A stretch of DNA of 6,189 nucleotides from Candidatus Omnitrophota bacterium (GTDB lineage: Bacteria > Ratteibacteria > UBA8468 > B48-G9 > JAFGKM01): contig JAKJFI010000056.1 of NCBI GenBank assembly GCA_022704985.1, positions 1-6,189 on the forward strand, written 5' to 3'. Position numbers and translations under genes: made by a program. The notes under the pieces were generated by a model. The model saw only the letters and a program-made list of their open reading frames with translations. It was not told the origin of the DNA and made no database searches. This document shows, in pieces, positions 1-6,189 of the stretch (position 1 is the stretch's first letter; the number at the start of each line of letters is the position of its first letter).

Positions 1-3000
1 GCAGGCATGGTAATAAGGGAGTGGTTTCCAAGATAATGCCGGAAGAAGACATGCCGTTTCTCGCAGACGGCACGCCTGTGGATGTTGTGCTTAATCCGTT
101 GGGCGTTCCTTCGAGGATGAACATAGGACAGATTCTGGAGATACATCTGGGCCGGTCATTGAAGGCGTTGGGATATAGTATGGAGACACCCATTTTTGAA
201 AGCGTAAAGGAATGGGAGATAAAGCAATTGCTTAAAAAAGCCGGGTTCCAGGAAGACGGCAAGGACGTGCTTTATGACGGGCAAACCGGCGAGCCTTTTG
301 CGCAGCCCGTCACCGTCGGTTACATGTACATGATGAAACTGAAGCATCTTGCCGACGAGAAGATACATGCCAGGAGTACGGGGTCATATTCCCTGATTAC
401 GCAGCAGCCGCTCGGTGGAAGGGCGCAGTTCGGCGGTCAGCGTCTTGGAGAAATGGAAGTGTGGGCACTTGAAGGCTACGGAGCCGCGCATACCCTGAAG
501 GAAATGCTTACGGTGAAGAGCGATGACACCGAAGGCAGAAAGATTATGTATGAGAGCATCGCCAAGGGACTCGATTACCGCGGTGACAATATCCCCGAAT
601 CTTTCCGCGTTCTGCGCAAAGAGCTCCAGGGCCTCGGGCTTGACCTGAAGGTTGAAACGCATAAGGAAAACGGGAAAGACAGGGAAGTAGCAAACATAAA
701 AATAACCTCTCCTACCGTCATGCATTCATGGTCCCACGGAGAGGTGAAGAAAGCAGAGACTCTCAATTACAGGACCTTCAAGCCAGAGCGTGAAGGGCTG
801 TTCTGCGAGAGAATATTCGGGCCGACCAGGGATTATGAGTGTTCTTGCGGCAAATACAAAAAGTTAAGATACAAGGGAATCATATGCGACAGGTGCGGCG
901 TTGAGGTTACGACTTCAAGGGTCCGCCGTGAAAGGATGGGGCACATAGAGCTTGCCACTCCGGTTTCATACGTGTGGCTTTTCAAGAGCACGTCCAACTG
1001 GATGGGGCTTCTTCTTGATATGTCCCAATCAGAGCTGGAGATGGTTCTCTACTATGAAAGATATATAGTGATAGACCCGGGAACGACGCCTCTCAAAGCA
1101 AAAACGCTTCTTTCCGAAAGCGACTATCATGAGCATCTTGAGAAATTCGGCAATAAGTTTAGGGCAGGTATCGGTGCTGGAGCGATACAGGAACTTTTGA
1201 AAAAAATAGACCTGGCCAAGCTTGAGGAAGGGATAAAACAACAGTTGAGCAGCAAGAAGAAAAAGGCATACGGGACCAGGAGAACACTGATAAAGAAACT
1301 CAGAATGGTGCAGGGGCTTATCAAGACGCAGGTGAAACCCGAATATCTGGTAACAAGCATAATTGCGGTTACTCCGCCAGACCTGCGTCCGCTTCTTCCT
1401 CTTGATGGGGGCAGGTTTGTCGCATCGGACCTGAACGACTTGTATCAAAGGGTGATAAACAGAAACAACCGGCTGAAAAAGCTGATACAGCTTCAGGCGC
1501 CGGATATAATCGTCAGAAACGAGAAGAGGATGCTGCAGGAATCGGTGGATGCCTTGATGGATAACGGGAAACACGGCAATCCGGTTCTCGGCAAAGGCAG
1601 AAGGCCTCTAAAGTCTCTGGCAGACGCCCTTCGGGGAAAACAGGGCAGGTTTAGACAGAACCTGCTTGGAAAGCGTGTGGATTACTCCGGTCGCGCTGTC
1701 ATTGTCGTGGGTCCGGAATTAAAACTTAACGAGTGCGGCATCCCTAAGGAAATGGCGCTTGAGCTTTTTGGCCCCTTCGTTTTACGGGAGCTGAGAAAGC
1801 GCGAGTATTTCCATACCCTTGGAAGCGCGAAAAGAGCTATACGGGAGAACAGACCGGAAGTCTGGGAAGTTCTTGAAAAGGTAAGCAAGAATCACCCGGT
1901 GCTATTGAATAGGCAGCCGACGCTGCACAGGTTGAGCATACAGGCTTTTGAACCGCGCCTGATAGAGGGCAATGTTCTAAAAATTCATCCGCTCGTATGC
2001 CCTGCCTTCAACGCGGATTTTGACGGTGATACAATGAGCGTGCATCTCCCCCTCACTCCGGAAGCATGTCTTGAGGCGGAACTGCTGATAAAGTCAACTA
2101 CCCATATGCTTTCTCCCGCGAATGGAAAACCGATAATATCACCCACGAGGGATATAGTTATGGGTATTGCGTACCTGACATTCCAGAGCGAAGAGAAGGA
2201 ATACCCTGTTGCTCTCTCTGGTTTCAATGAGGCGATATATCTGTACAACATGAATTATCTTGAGCTTCACAGGCCGGTTAAGGTTAGGAATGAGAAGGGA
2301 CAAATGATAGTTACCACCGCGGGACGTATAATTTTCAACGAGATTATTCCGGATGGGATACCTTTCAAAAACGAGGTTTTTAACAGTTCCAGAGTTCAGG
2401 AGCTTATAGAGGAGATATTGAAGAAGTGCGGATACAGAGCAACTGTGAAATTCCTTGATGAAGTCAAAAATCTCGGTTTCCATTTCGCCACGATAGGCGG
2501 AATCACCATAGGCATAGACGATCTTAAGGTTCCTGTGGAAAGAGACAGCATCCTTGCTGAAGCAAACCTTGAGACGGATAAGATACGAAAGAATTATCGG
2601 ACAGGGGTCATTTCCGAGGGAGAGAGGTATAACAAGCTTGTTGATATATGGACATCAGCAACAAACGAGATAGGGAAAGCCGTAACGAGGGCGCTGAGAG
2701 AAGATACGTCGGTGGAGCCGTTCAGGATTAATTCCATCCATCTTATGGTTGATTCCGGGGCGAGAGGAAACAAATCGCAGGCAAATCAGCTTATGGGTAT
2801 GAGAGGGCTCATGATACGTCCCAAGAAGGTTACCGGGGAGATAGGTGAAATTATAGAGACGCCGGTAAAAAAGAACTTCAAAGAAGGGCTTTCGCTCCTT
2901 GAATACTTCATATCCATACACGGCGGCAGGAAGGGGCTTGTTGATACCGCGCTCAAGACATCTGATGCTGGATATCTGAGCAGGAGACTCGTGGATGTAG

Positions 3001-4709
3001 CGCATTCTGTCATAATAAACGAAGAGGATTGCGGGTCGCTGGAAGGGATACTTATCAGCTCCCTGTCAATAGGAGATGAGGAAATACTCTCTCTGAAGGA
3101 CAGGATAGTGGGCAGGGTGGCGCTCGACAACGTGGTTGATATCGTTACCGACAGTATAATCGTGCGCGCTGGAGATGTAATAGATGAAGAGAAGGCGCAG
3201 AATATAGTTGACACGGGGATAAACAAACTGAGGATAAGGTCGGTGTTGACCTGTAAGGCGGAGAAGGGTGTCTGTGCGAAGTGTTACGGATGGGACGTCT
3301 CAAGGAAGAAACTGGTCAACATAGGAGAAGCGGTTGGCGTTATCGCGGCGCAGTCCATCGGAGAGCCGGGAACGCAGTTGACATTGAGGACGTTCCATAC
3401 GGGAGGTGCGGCGTCGAGAGGTGCAGGCTCCTCTTCCTATAAGGCGCAAAAGGACTGTACGGTAAGATATCTTGAAAGTCTGAAAACCGTAAAGAACAAA
3501 AAAGGAAGAGATGTTGTCATACAGAGGGAAGGTAAGATAGTGCTGTTTGACGACAGGGATAGGGAAATAGATACCTATACCCTGCGTGTCGGTTCTGAGA
3601 TAATGATAAAGGACGGCCAGAAAGTCAGCGCCGGCAAGACGATAGCAACGTGGGAGCCCTATTCGATACCCCTCATAGCAGACTGTGAAGGTATTGTTGA
3701 CTACAAGGATATAGAGATAGGCAAGACGGCAAAGGAAGAAATTGATGCGACAACGGGTATCGGAAGGAAGATAGTCATAAAGCACAAGGAAGACATGAAT
3801 CCCCAGATTTTGATAGTAGACGAGAAGAAGCATATCAAGGGAGTTTATCATATACCTGAAGATGCGCATATCATGGTTGAAAAAGGGGGTAGTGTTGTTC
3901 CGGGGGATATCGTAGCCAAGATATTCCGGACTGAAAGAAGGGTTCAGGATATAACCGGCGGTCTTCCGAGGGTTTCCGAACTCTTCGAGGCGAGAAATCC
4001 GAAGAACCCTGCGATATTGAGCGAAATAGAGGGAAGAGTTGAAGTGATTTCCTCCACTAAGGGCACCAGAAAAGTTGTGGTAATCAATGAGGAGACAGAT
4101 ACGAGAAAAGAATACGAAATCTCCGCAGAAAAGCATCTTCTGGTGAGCACGGGCGACAGGGTGAGGTCGGGAGAAAGGATTACTGACGGGCACGTTGTGC
4201 TCAAGGATATTCTCAAGATAGAGGGTGAAAAGAAGGTGCAGGAGTATATGTTGAACGAGATACAGAGCGTCTACCGGATAGAGGGTGTTACCATCAACGA
4301 CAAGCACATTGAGATTATAGTCAGGCAGATGCTTTCCAAGGTGCGGGTAGAGAATCCGGGGGACACGTACCTGCTTGAAGGGGAAGAGATAGACAGGGTT
4401 AAAATTCAGAAGATTAACGATGCTCTTCCCAAGAATAAGAAACCCGCGACCTTCAGGCCGCAGGTTCTCGGAATAACCAGGGTTGCTCTGGGCAGTGAGA
4501 GTTTCATCTCGGCGGCATCCTTCCAGGAGACGACCAAGGTGTTGACTACGGCTGCACTGCTCGGTGCCGAGGACTATCTTGAAGGACTCAAGGAAAACGT
4601 CATTCTCGGTAGATTGATTCCATCGGGAACAGGCATATTCAAGGAATGCTATACCGGGGAGCAGAATGAACAGCCCGTCGCGGAGACGGCGGAAACGGTT
4701 CAAAGTTGA
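1..4709 (+). CDS. rpoBC: Fused RNA polymerase beta-beta' subunit (RpoB C-terminus joined to RpoC), 5' end outside the window
   Basis: Catalytic core of DNA-dependent RNA polymerase. The gene enters from the left: bases 1-2 finish a codon, and the frame reads [11 protein letters not shown] from base 3, a conserved internal beta motif, so the GTG at 21 is not a start. Residues are numbered with that GTG as 1. Beta: residues 1 to about 210, including [18 protein letters not shown] and GEMEVWALE. Beta' follows in frame from about 226 to 1562. Visible beta' parts are the N-terminal zinc site (C274, C276, C289, C292), switch-2 region ([16 protein letters not shown]), Mg-binding NADFDGD (D666, D668, D670), bridge helix (about 950-985), second zinc site (C1004, C1078, C1085, C1088), trigger loop with R1123 and H1126, an SI3-like insertion (about 1134-1307), and the conserved C-terminal [16 protein letters not shown]. 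The trigger-loop Met of E. coli (M932) is Leu here (L1122). The tail after LIPSGTG is short. A TGA stop ends it at 4707-4709. Identity is certain. That the fusion is real rather than an assembly error is inferred from the intact frame. Confidence 0.97.
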   Translation, partial: RHGNKGVVSKIMPEEDMPFLADGTPVDVVLNPLGVPSRMNIGQILEIHLGRSLKALGYSMETPIFESVKEWEIKQLLKKAGFQEDGKDVLYDGQTGEPFAQPVTVGYMYMMKLKHLADEKIHARSTGSYSLITQQPLGGRAQFGGQRLGEMEVWALEGYGAAHTLKEMLTVKSDDTEGRKIMYESIAKGLDYRGDNIPESFRVLRKELQGLGLDLKVETHKENGKDREVANIKITSPTVMHSWSHGEVKKAETLNYRTFKPEREGLFCERIFGPTRDYECSCGKYKKLRYKGIICDRCGVEVTTSRVRRERMGHIELATPVSYVWLFKSTSNWMGLLLDMSQSELEMVLYYERYIVIDPGTTPLKAKTLLSESDYHEHLEKFGNKFRAGIGAGAIQELLKKIDLAKLEEGIKQQLSSKKKKAYGTRRTLIKKLRMVQGLIKTQVKPEYLVTSIIAVTPPDLRPLLPLDGGRFVASDLNDLYQRVINRNNRLKKLIQLQAPDIIVRNEKRMLQESVDALMDNGKHGNPVLGKGRRPLKSLADALRGKQGRFRQNLLGKRVDYSGRAVIVVGPELKLNECGIPKEMALELFGPFVLRELRKREYFHTLGSAKRAIRENRPEVWEVLEKVSKNHPVLLNRQPTLHRLSIQAFEPRLIEGNVLKIHPLVCPAFNADFDGDTMSVHLPLTPEACLEAELLIKSTTHMLSPANGKPIISPTRDIVMGIAYLTFQSEEKEYPVALSGFNEAIYLYNMNYLELHRPVKVRNEKGQMIVTTAGRIIFNEIIPDGIPFKNEVFNSSRVQELIEEILKKCGYRATVKFLDEVKNLGFHFATIGGITIGIDDLKVPVERDSILAEANLETDKIRKNYRTGVISEGERYNKLVDIWTSATNEIGKAVTRALREDTSVEPFRINSIHLMVDSGARGNKSQANQLMGMRGLMIRPKKVTGEIGEIIETPVKKNFKEGLSLLEYFISIHGGRKGLVDTALKTSDAGYLSRRLVDVAHSVIINEEDCGSLEGILISSLSIGDEEILSLKDRIVGRVALDNVVDIVTDSIIVRAGDVIDEEKAQNIVDTGINKLRIRSVLTCKAEKGVCAKCYGWDVSRKKLVNIGEAVGVIAAQSIGEPGTQLTLRTFHTGGAASRGAGSSSYKAQKDCTVRYLESLKTVKNKKGRDVVIQREGKIVLFDDRDREIDTYTLRVGSEIMIKDGQKVSAGKTIATWEPYSIPLIADCEGIVDYKDIEIGKTAKEEIDATTGIGRKIVIKHKEDMNPQILIVDEKKHIKGVYHIPEDAHIMVEKGGSVVPGDIVAKIFRTERRVQDITGGLPRVSELFEARNPKNPAILSEIEGRVEVISSTKGTRKVVVINEETDTRKEYEISAEKHLLVSTGDRVRSGERITDGHVVLKDILKIEGEKKVQEYMLNEIQSVYRIEGVTINDKHIEIIVRQMLSKVRVENPGDTYLLEGEEIDRVKIQKINDALPKNKKPATFRPQVLGITRVALGSESFISAASFQETTKVLTTAALLGAEDYLEGLKENVILGRLIPSGTGIFKECYTGEQNEQPVAETAETVQS
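651..698 (+). other. Beta-to-beta' fusion junction in rpoBC
   Basis: Beta homology ends near [10 protein letters not shown], where free-standing RpoB proteins normally stop within a few residues. Beta' homology starts at IKITSP, matching the segment before the RSWSFGEVKKPET motif of E. coli RpoC. Between them lie about 15 charged, polar residues ([15 protein letters not shown]) that read as a flexible linker. About 20 N-terminal residues usual in RpoC are absent or replaced. No in-frame stop occurs, and no in-frame ATG, GTG or TTG lies between beta's end and the ATG at 720. That ATG is already inside conserved beta' sequence and has no ribosome binding site, so separate initiation of beta' looks unlikely. 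Confidence 0.88.
3420..3941 (+). other. SI3-like insertion in the beta' trigger loop
   Basis: Between the first half of the trigger loop ([13 protein letters not shown]) and the motif [16 protein letters not shown] lie about 174 residues. They align by eye with E. coli SI3, sharing the pattern of a GxxV/I strand, a D-x-x-G-R/D-R turn, '[16 protein letters not shown]' and '[16 protein letters not shown]' repeats. This is the sandwich-barrel hybrid fold seen twice in E. coli SI3. Many bacteria, such as Bacillus and Thermus, lack this insert, so it is a lineage marker pointing to a Gram-negative-type phylum. Exact edges are approximate. Confidence 0.8.
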
Positions 4710-4760
4710 AAGATGAAACGTTATAGCCCGGAATTAACAGTTGTCACGCAAGGAGCGAAG

Positions 4761-4766
4761 AGAGGT
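4761..4766 (+). promoter_or_regulatory. Ribosome binding site of rpsL
   Basis: AGAGGT lies five bases before the ATG at 4772 and can pair with the 16S rRNA 3' end. A second purine-rich AGGAG at 4751-4755 is 16 bases from the start, too far for normal use. The spacing supports 4772 as the start. The 62-base gap after rpoBC shows no terminator or convincing promoter, consistent with cotranscription. Confidence 0.7.
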
Positions 4767-4771
4767 AAAAG

Positions 4772-5161
4772 ATGCCTACTTATAATCAGCTGATAAGGAA
4801 GAGGAGACGCAGTAAAACTAATAGGTCAAAGTCAACTGCACTGGAAAGCAATCCGCAGAGAAGAGGCGTGTGTCTTTACGTCAAGACAGCAACTCCGAAA
4901 AAGCCCAACTCTGCATTGAGAAAGATTGCCAAGGTCAGGTTGACCAATGGCAAGGAAGTAATCGCATATATCCCCGGGATAGGACACAATCTGCAGGAAC
5001 ACTCGATTGTCCTTGTGAGGGGAGGCAAGGTCAGAGATCTGCCGGGTGTTAAATATCACATTCTGCGCGGAACGCTTGATGCCGGAGGCGTTGAGGGCAG
5101 AAAGCAGTCAAGATCCAAATACGGAGCGAAGAGACCGTCAGAAAAGGCGAAGACAGAATAG
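4772..5161 (+). CDS. rpsL: 30S ribosomal protein S12
   Basis: S12 sits at the decoding centre of the 30S subunit, where it helps check codon-anticodon pairing, and its residues contact the streptomycin site. The 129-residue product matches the usual S12 length of about 124-140. Family signatures are RRGVC (31-34 region), [11 protein letters not shown] (41-51) with K43 and K44, GHNLQEHS (71-78), DLPGVKYH (89-96) and the C-terminal RSKYGAKRP. The usual GGRVKDLPG loop reads GGKVRDLPG, so residue 88, numbered as in E. coli with Met, is Arg and residue 86 is Lys. D89, the site methylthiolated by RimO in E. coli, is present. It lies downstream of rpoBC and upstream of rpsG, the classical str order. 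The ATG start is supported by the ribosome binding site and the [11 protein letters not shown]-terminus. Confidence 0.99.
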   Translation: MPTYNQLIRKRRRSKTNRSKSTALESNPQRRGVCLYVKTATPKKPNSALRKIAKVRLTNGKEVIAYIPGIGHNLQEHSIVLVRGGKVRDLPGVKYHILRGTLDAGGVEGRKQSRSKYGAKRPSEKAKTE

Positions 5162-5255
5162 TCCCGGGCTTTTTCGAGAGGCGTGTGCGTTGAGTAAGGC
5201 GAGATTGCAGTAAAAGCATGCCATCCGAAAAAGATGGTACGGGCGGAGGGTAAAA
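5162..5255 (+). promoter_or_regulatory. rpsL-rpsG spacer, candidate S7 translational control region
   Basis: The 94-base spacer holds a hairpin at 5219-5239: TGCCATC pairs with GATGGTA (seven pairs, one G-U) around a CGAAAAA loop. CCCG at 5163-5166 could also pair with CGGG at 5240-5243, closing a larger fold that ends one base before the rpsG ribosome binding site. In E. coli, S7 represses its own synthesis by binding the rpsL-rpsG spacer, which has similar length. The position here is suggestive, but I cannot show sequence homology to the E. coli target or to the S7 site in 16S rRNA. The hairpin is seen; its role is inferred. Confidence 0.4.
5245..5250 (+). promoter_or_regulatory. Ribosome binding site of rpsG
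   Basis: GGAGGG lies five bases before the ATG at 5256, a near-perfect Shine-Dalgarno match with good spacing. It sits only five bases after the 5219-5239 hairpin, so RNA folding or protein binding there could affect access to it. Confidence 0.85.
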
Positions 5256-5726
5256 ATGCCAAGAAGAAAAAGAGCAGTGAGGAGAGATATAACCGGTGAC
5301 CCCAGATACAACGATCATGAAGTATCCACGTTCATAAGTCTGCTTATGTGGGATGGGAAAAAGGACCTGGCCTACAGCATATTCTATGATTCCATGGACA
5401 GGATCAAAGAGAAAACTAATGAAGAGCCGCTTTCCGTTTTTAAGAAAGCATTGAATAACGTGAAACCGAGGGTTGAAGTCCGTGCAAGGAGAGTTGGCGG
5501 AGCTACCTATCAGATACCCGTAGAGGTGCCTTCAAAAAGAAGTCTGGCCCTTGCCATCAGGTGGATGATAAAGTCTGCCAGACTGAGAAAAGGGAAATGC
5601 ATGGCTGAGAGGCTGGTAGATGAATTTGTTGAATCTGCGAAAGGGGAAGGTCCGAGCGTAAAAAAGAAAGAAGATACTCATAAGATGGCTGAATCAAATC
5701 GCGCTTTTGCGCACTACCGCTGGTAG
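5256..5726 (+). CDS. rpsG: 30S ribosomal protein S7
   Basis: S7 is a primary 16S rRNA binding protein that nucleates assembly of the 3' major domain (the head of the 30S subunit) and lies near the E site. The 156-residue length is the standard bacterial size. Recognisable parts are the basic N-terminus MPRRKRAVRRDI, the MWDGKK motif (31-36), the rRNA-binding RRVGGATYQIPVEV (78-91), the basic RWMIKSARLRKGK helix region, and the family-typical C-terminus KMAESNRAFAHYRW. The start is fixed by the MPRR motif and the strong ribosome binding site. In E. coli S7 is also the translational repressor of the str operon, so this protein may act on the spacer before its own gene. No odd residues stand out. 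Confidence 0.99.
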   Translation: MPRRKRAVRRDITGDPRYNDHEVSTFISLLMWDGKKDLAYSIFYDSMDRIKEKTNEEPLSVFKKALNNVKPRVEVRARRVGGATYQIPVEVPSKRSLALAIRWMIKSARLRKGKCMAERLVDEFVESAKGEGPSVKKKEDTHKMAESNRAFAHYRW

Positions 5727-5768
5727 TCAGGACGTGCCTTCCGTAGATTTTCATTCCCGTTGAACCAA

Positions 5769-5783
5769 CACCTTTCGGGGGTG
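5769..5783 (+). promoter_or_regulatory. Possible alternative (antiterminator) hairpin before fusA
   Basis: CACCT (5769-5773) can pair with GGGTG (5779-5783) around a TTCGG loop: four standard pairs plus one G-U. It uses the same G run (5777-5781) as the terminator stem, so the two cannot form together. It would fold first during transcription and free the downstream strand. It is small and weaker than the terminator hairpin, and the pairing could be chance. Confidence 0.25.
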
Positions 5784-5814
5784 CAGGATGGATGCCCCCG
5801 GAGGTTTTTATTTT
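5772..5814 (+). terminator. Intrinsic terminator-like hairpin between rpsG and fusA
   Basis: The sequence at 5772-5804 folds into a long stem. CGGGG at 5776-5780 pairs with CCCCG at 5796-5800. The stem extends outward through 5772-5775 with 5801-5804 (two standard and two G-U pairs) and inward, past a two-base bulge, through GCA 5783-5785 with TGC 5793-5795. The loop is about seven bases. It is followed directly by TTTTTATTTT (5805-5814). A GC-rich stem plus T tract is the classical Rho-independent pattern. The position 45 bases after the rpsG stop fits an operon end, but fusA starts only 12 bases after the T tract, so attenuation or partial read-through is also possible. The stem also buries the GGAGGT at 5800-5805. 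Confidence 0.65.
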
Positions 5815-5826
5815 CACAATAAATAC

Positions 5827-6189
5827 ATGGAAAAGATTAGGAACATAGGGATAATAGCCCATATTGACGCAGGCAAGACCACTACAACCGAGCGGTTGCT
5901 GTTTTATACTGGAAAAACCTACAAGATAGGCGAGGTTGACGAGGGTACTGCGGTAATGGACTGGATGGACCAGGAACGGGAGAGAGGTATTACCATATTC
6001 TCCGCTGCAACCACATGCTACTGGAAAAACCATAAAATAAATATTATTGATACCCCGGGACACGTAGATTTTACGGTGGAAGTAGAAAGATCACTTCGGG
6101 TGCTTGACGGAGGAGTAGTAGTTTTTGACGGAAAAGAAGGCGTGGAACCCCAGTCGGAAACCGTTTGGAGGCAAGCTGAAAAATACAAT
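5827..6189 (+). CDS. fusA: Translation elongation factor G (N-terminal part, cut by the window end)
   Basis: EF-G is the GTPase that moves tRNAs and mRNA through the ribosome after peptide transfer and helps recycle ribosomes. The 121 codons present cover the start of the G domain. They show P-loop AHIDAGKTT (11-19), switch I RERGITI with Mg-binding T56, and switch II DTPGH (75-79) with catalytic H79, then [13 protein letters not shown]. The position after ITI is Phe, where Thr is usual (ITIT). The reading frame is open to the last base, and a full EF-G is about 690-700 residues. The ATG at 5827 leaves four residues before RNIGI, fewer than the usual ten or so, and has no well-spaced ribosome binding site. 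An in-frame ATG at 5788 would add 13 residues that do not resemble EF-G N-termini. I prefer 5827. Gene identity is certain; the exact start is less so. Confidence 0.95.
   Translation, partial: MEKIRNIGIIAHIDAGKTTTTERLLFYTGKTYKIGEVDEGTAVMDWMDQERERGITIFSAATTCYWKNHKINIIDTPGHVDFTVEVERSLRVLDGGVVVFDGKEGVEPQSETVWRQAEKYN

Noticed and set aside
720..722. ATG as a possible separate start of beta' within the fused gene
   Set aside because: It lies inside the conserved segment before [10 protein letters not shown] and has no ribosome binding site, so a product starting there would lack conserved residues.
3300..4703. Open reading frame of 467 codons on the minus strand, opposite beta'
   Set aside because: It is exactly in register with the sense codons, so it stays open wherever the sense gene avoids TTA, CTA and TCA codons. 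Shorter in-register minus-strand frames occur throughout rpoBC for the same reason. No recognisable domain and no reason to expect a gene.
4781..4786. Perfect TATAAT, a possible promoter -10 box
   Set aside because: It encodes the conserved Tyr-Asn at S12 residues 4-5, and no -35 sequence is present at suitable spacing. TTGTCA at 4741-4746 is 34 bases away.
4713..4793. Short 26-codon frame starting at an ATG in the rpoBC-rpsL gap and overlapping the start of rpsL
   Set aside because: No ribosome binding site, no recognisable product, and it overlaps a well-supported gene in another frame.
4752..5134. 12-base exact repeat GGAGCGAAGAGA at 4752-4763 and 5123-5134, flanking and inside rpsL
   Set aside because: About one such 12-base match is expected by chance in a window of this size, and purine-rich sequence is common here.
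5701..5712. GCGC-TTTT-GCGC hairpin near the 3' end of rpsG
   Set aside because: Only four pairs, and it encodes the conserved RAFAH residues of S7; no T tract follows.
5760..5765. TTGAAC as a possible -35 box for a fusA promoter
   Set aside because: No TATAAT-like sequence 16-18 bases downstream; that region is the GC-rich terminator stem.

Overview
The window is a slice of the classical bacterial transcription/translation supercluster, all on the + strand, in the order rpoB-rpoC, rpsL, rpsG, fusA. It holds four protein-coding genes, two of them cut by the window edges. I see no RNA genes, mobile elements, CRISPR arrays or long repeats. The longest stretch outside coding sequence is 100 bases.

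Layout: (1) Bases 1-4709 are one uninterrupted reading frame. It begins inside the C-terminal part of the RNA polymerase beta subunit and runs without stop or restart into an essentially complete beta' subunit, so this is an rpoB-rpoC gene fusion. (2) After 62 bases comes rpsL (ribosomal protein S12, 4772-5161). (3) After 94 bases comes rpsG (S7, 5256-5726), with a hairpin just before its ribosome binding site. (4) A 100-base gap contains a strong intrinsic-terminator-like hairpin with a T-rich tail. (5) fusA (EF-G) starts at 5827 and runs off the right edge after 121 codons.

The organism is a bacterium. The beta' part has an SI3-like insertion in the trigger loop, as in Proteobacteria and many other Gram-negative-type phyla. 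GC content looks intermediate by eye, and ATA (Ile) and AGA/AGG (Arg) codons are frequent. This suggests a less-studied lineage, perhaps an uncultivated phylum such as Omnitrophota or a relative of Nitrospirota, but I cannot place it firmly. The best-known beta-beta' fusions are in Helicobacter and its relatives and in Wolbachia, and nothing else here points to those groups.

The genes work together in gene expression. The fused beta-beta' chain forms the catalytic body of RNA polymerase, S12 is at the ribosomal decoding centre, S7 organises the 16S rRNA 3' major domain, and EF-G drives translocation. I found no new kind of system. The points worth a second look are the polymerase fusion, a natural arginine at the streptomycin-resistance position 88 of S12, a possible terminator/antiterminator in front of fusA, and some substitutions in highly conserved polymerase motifs.
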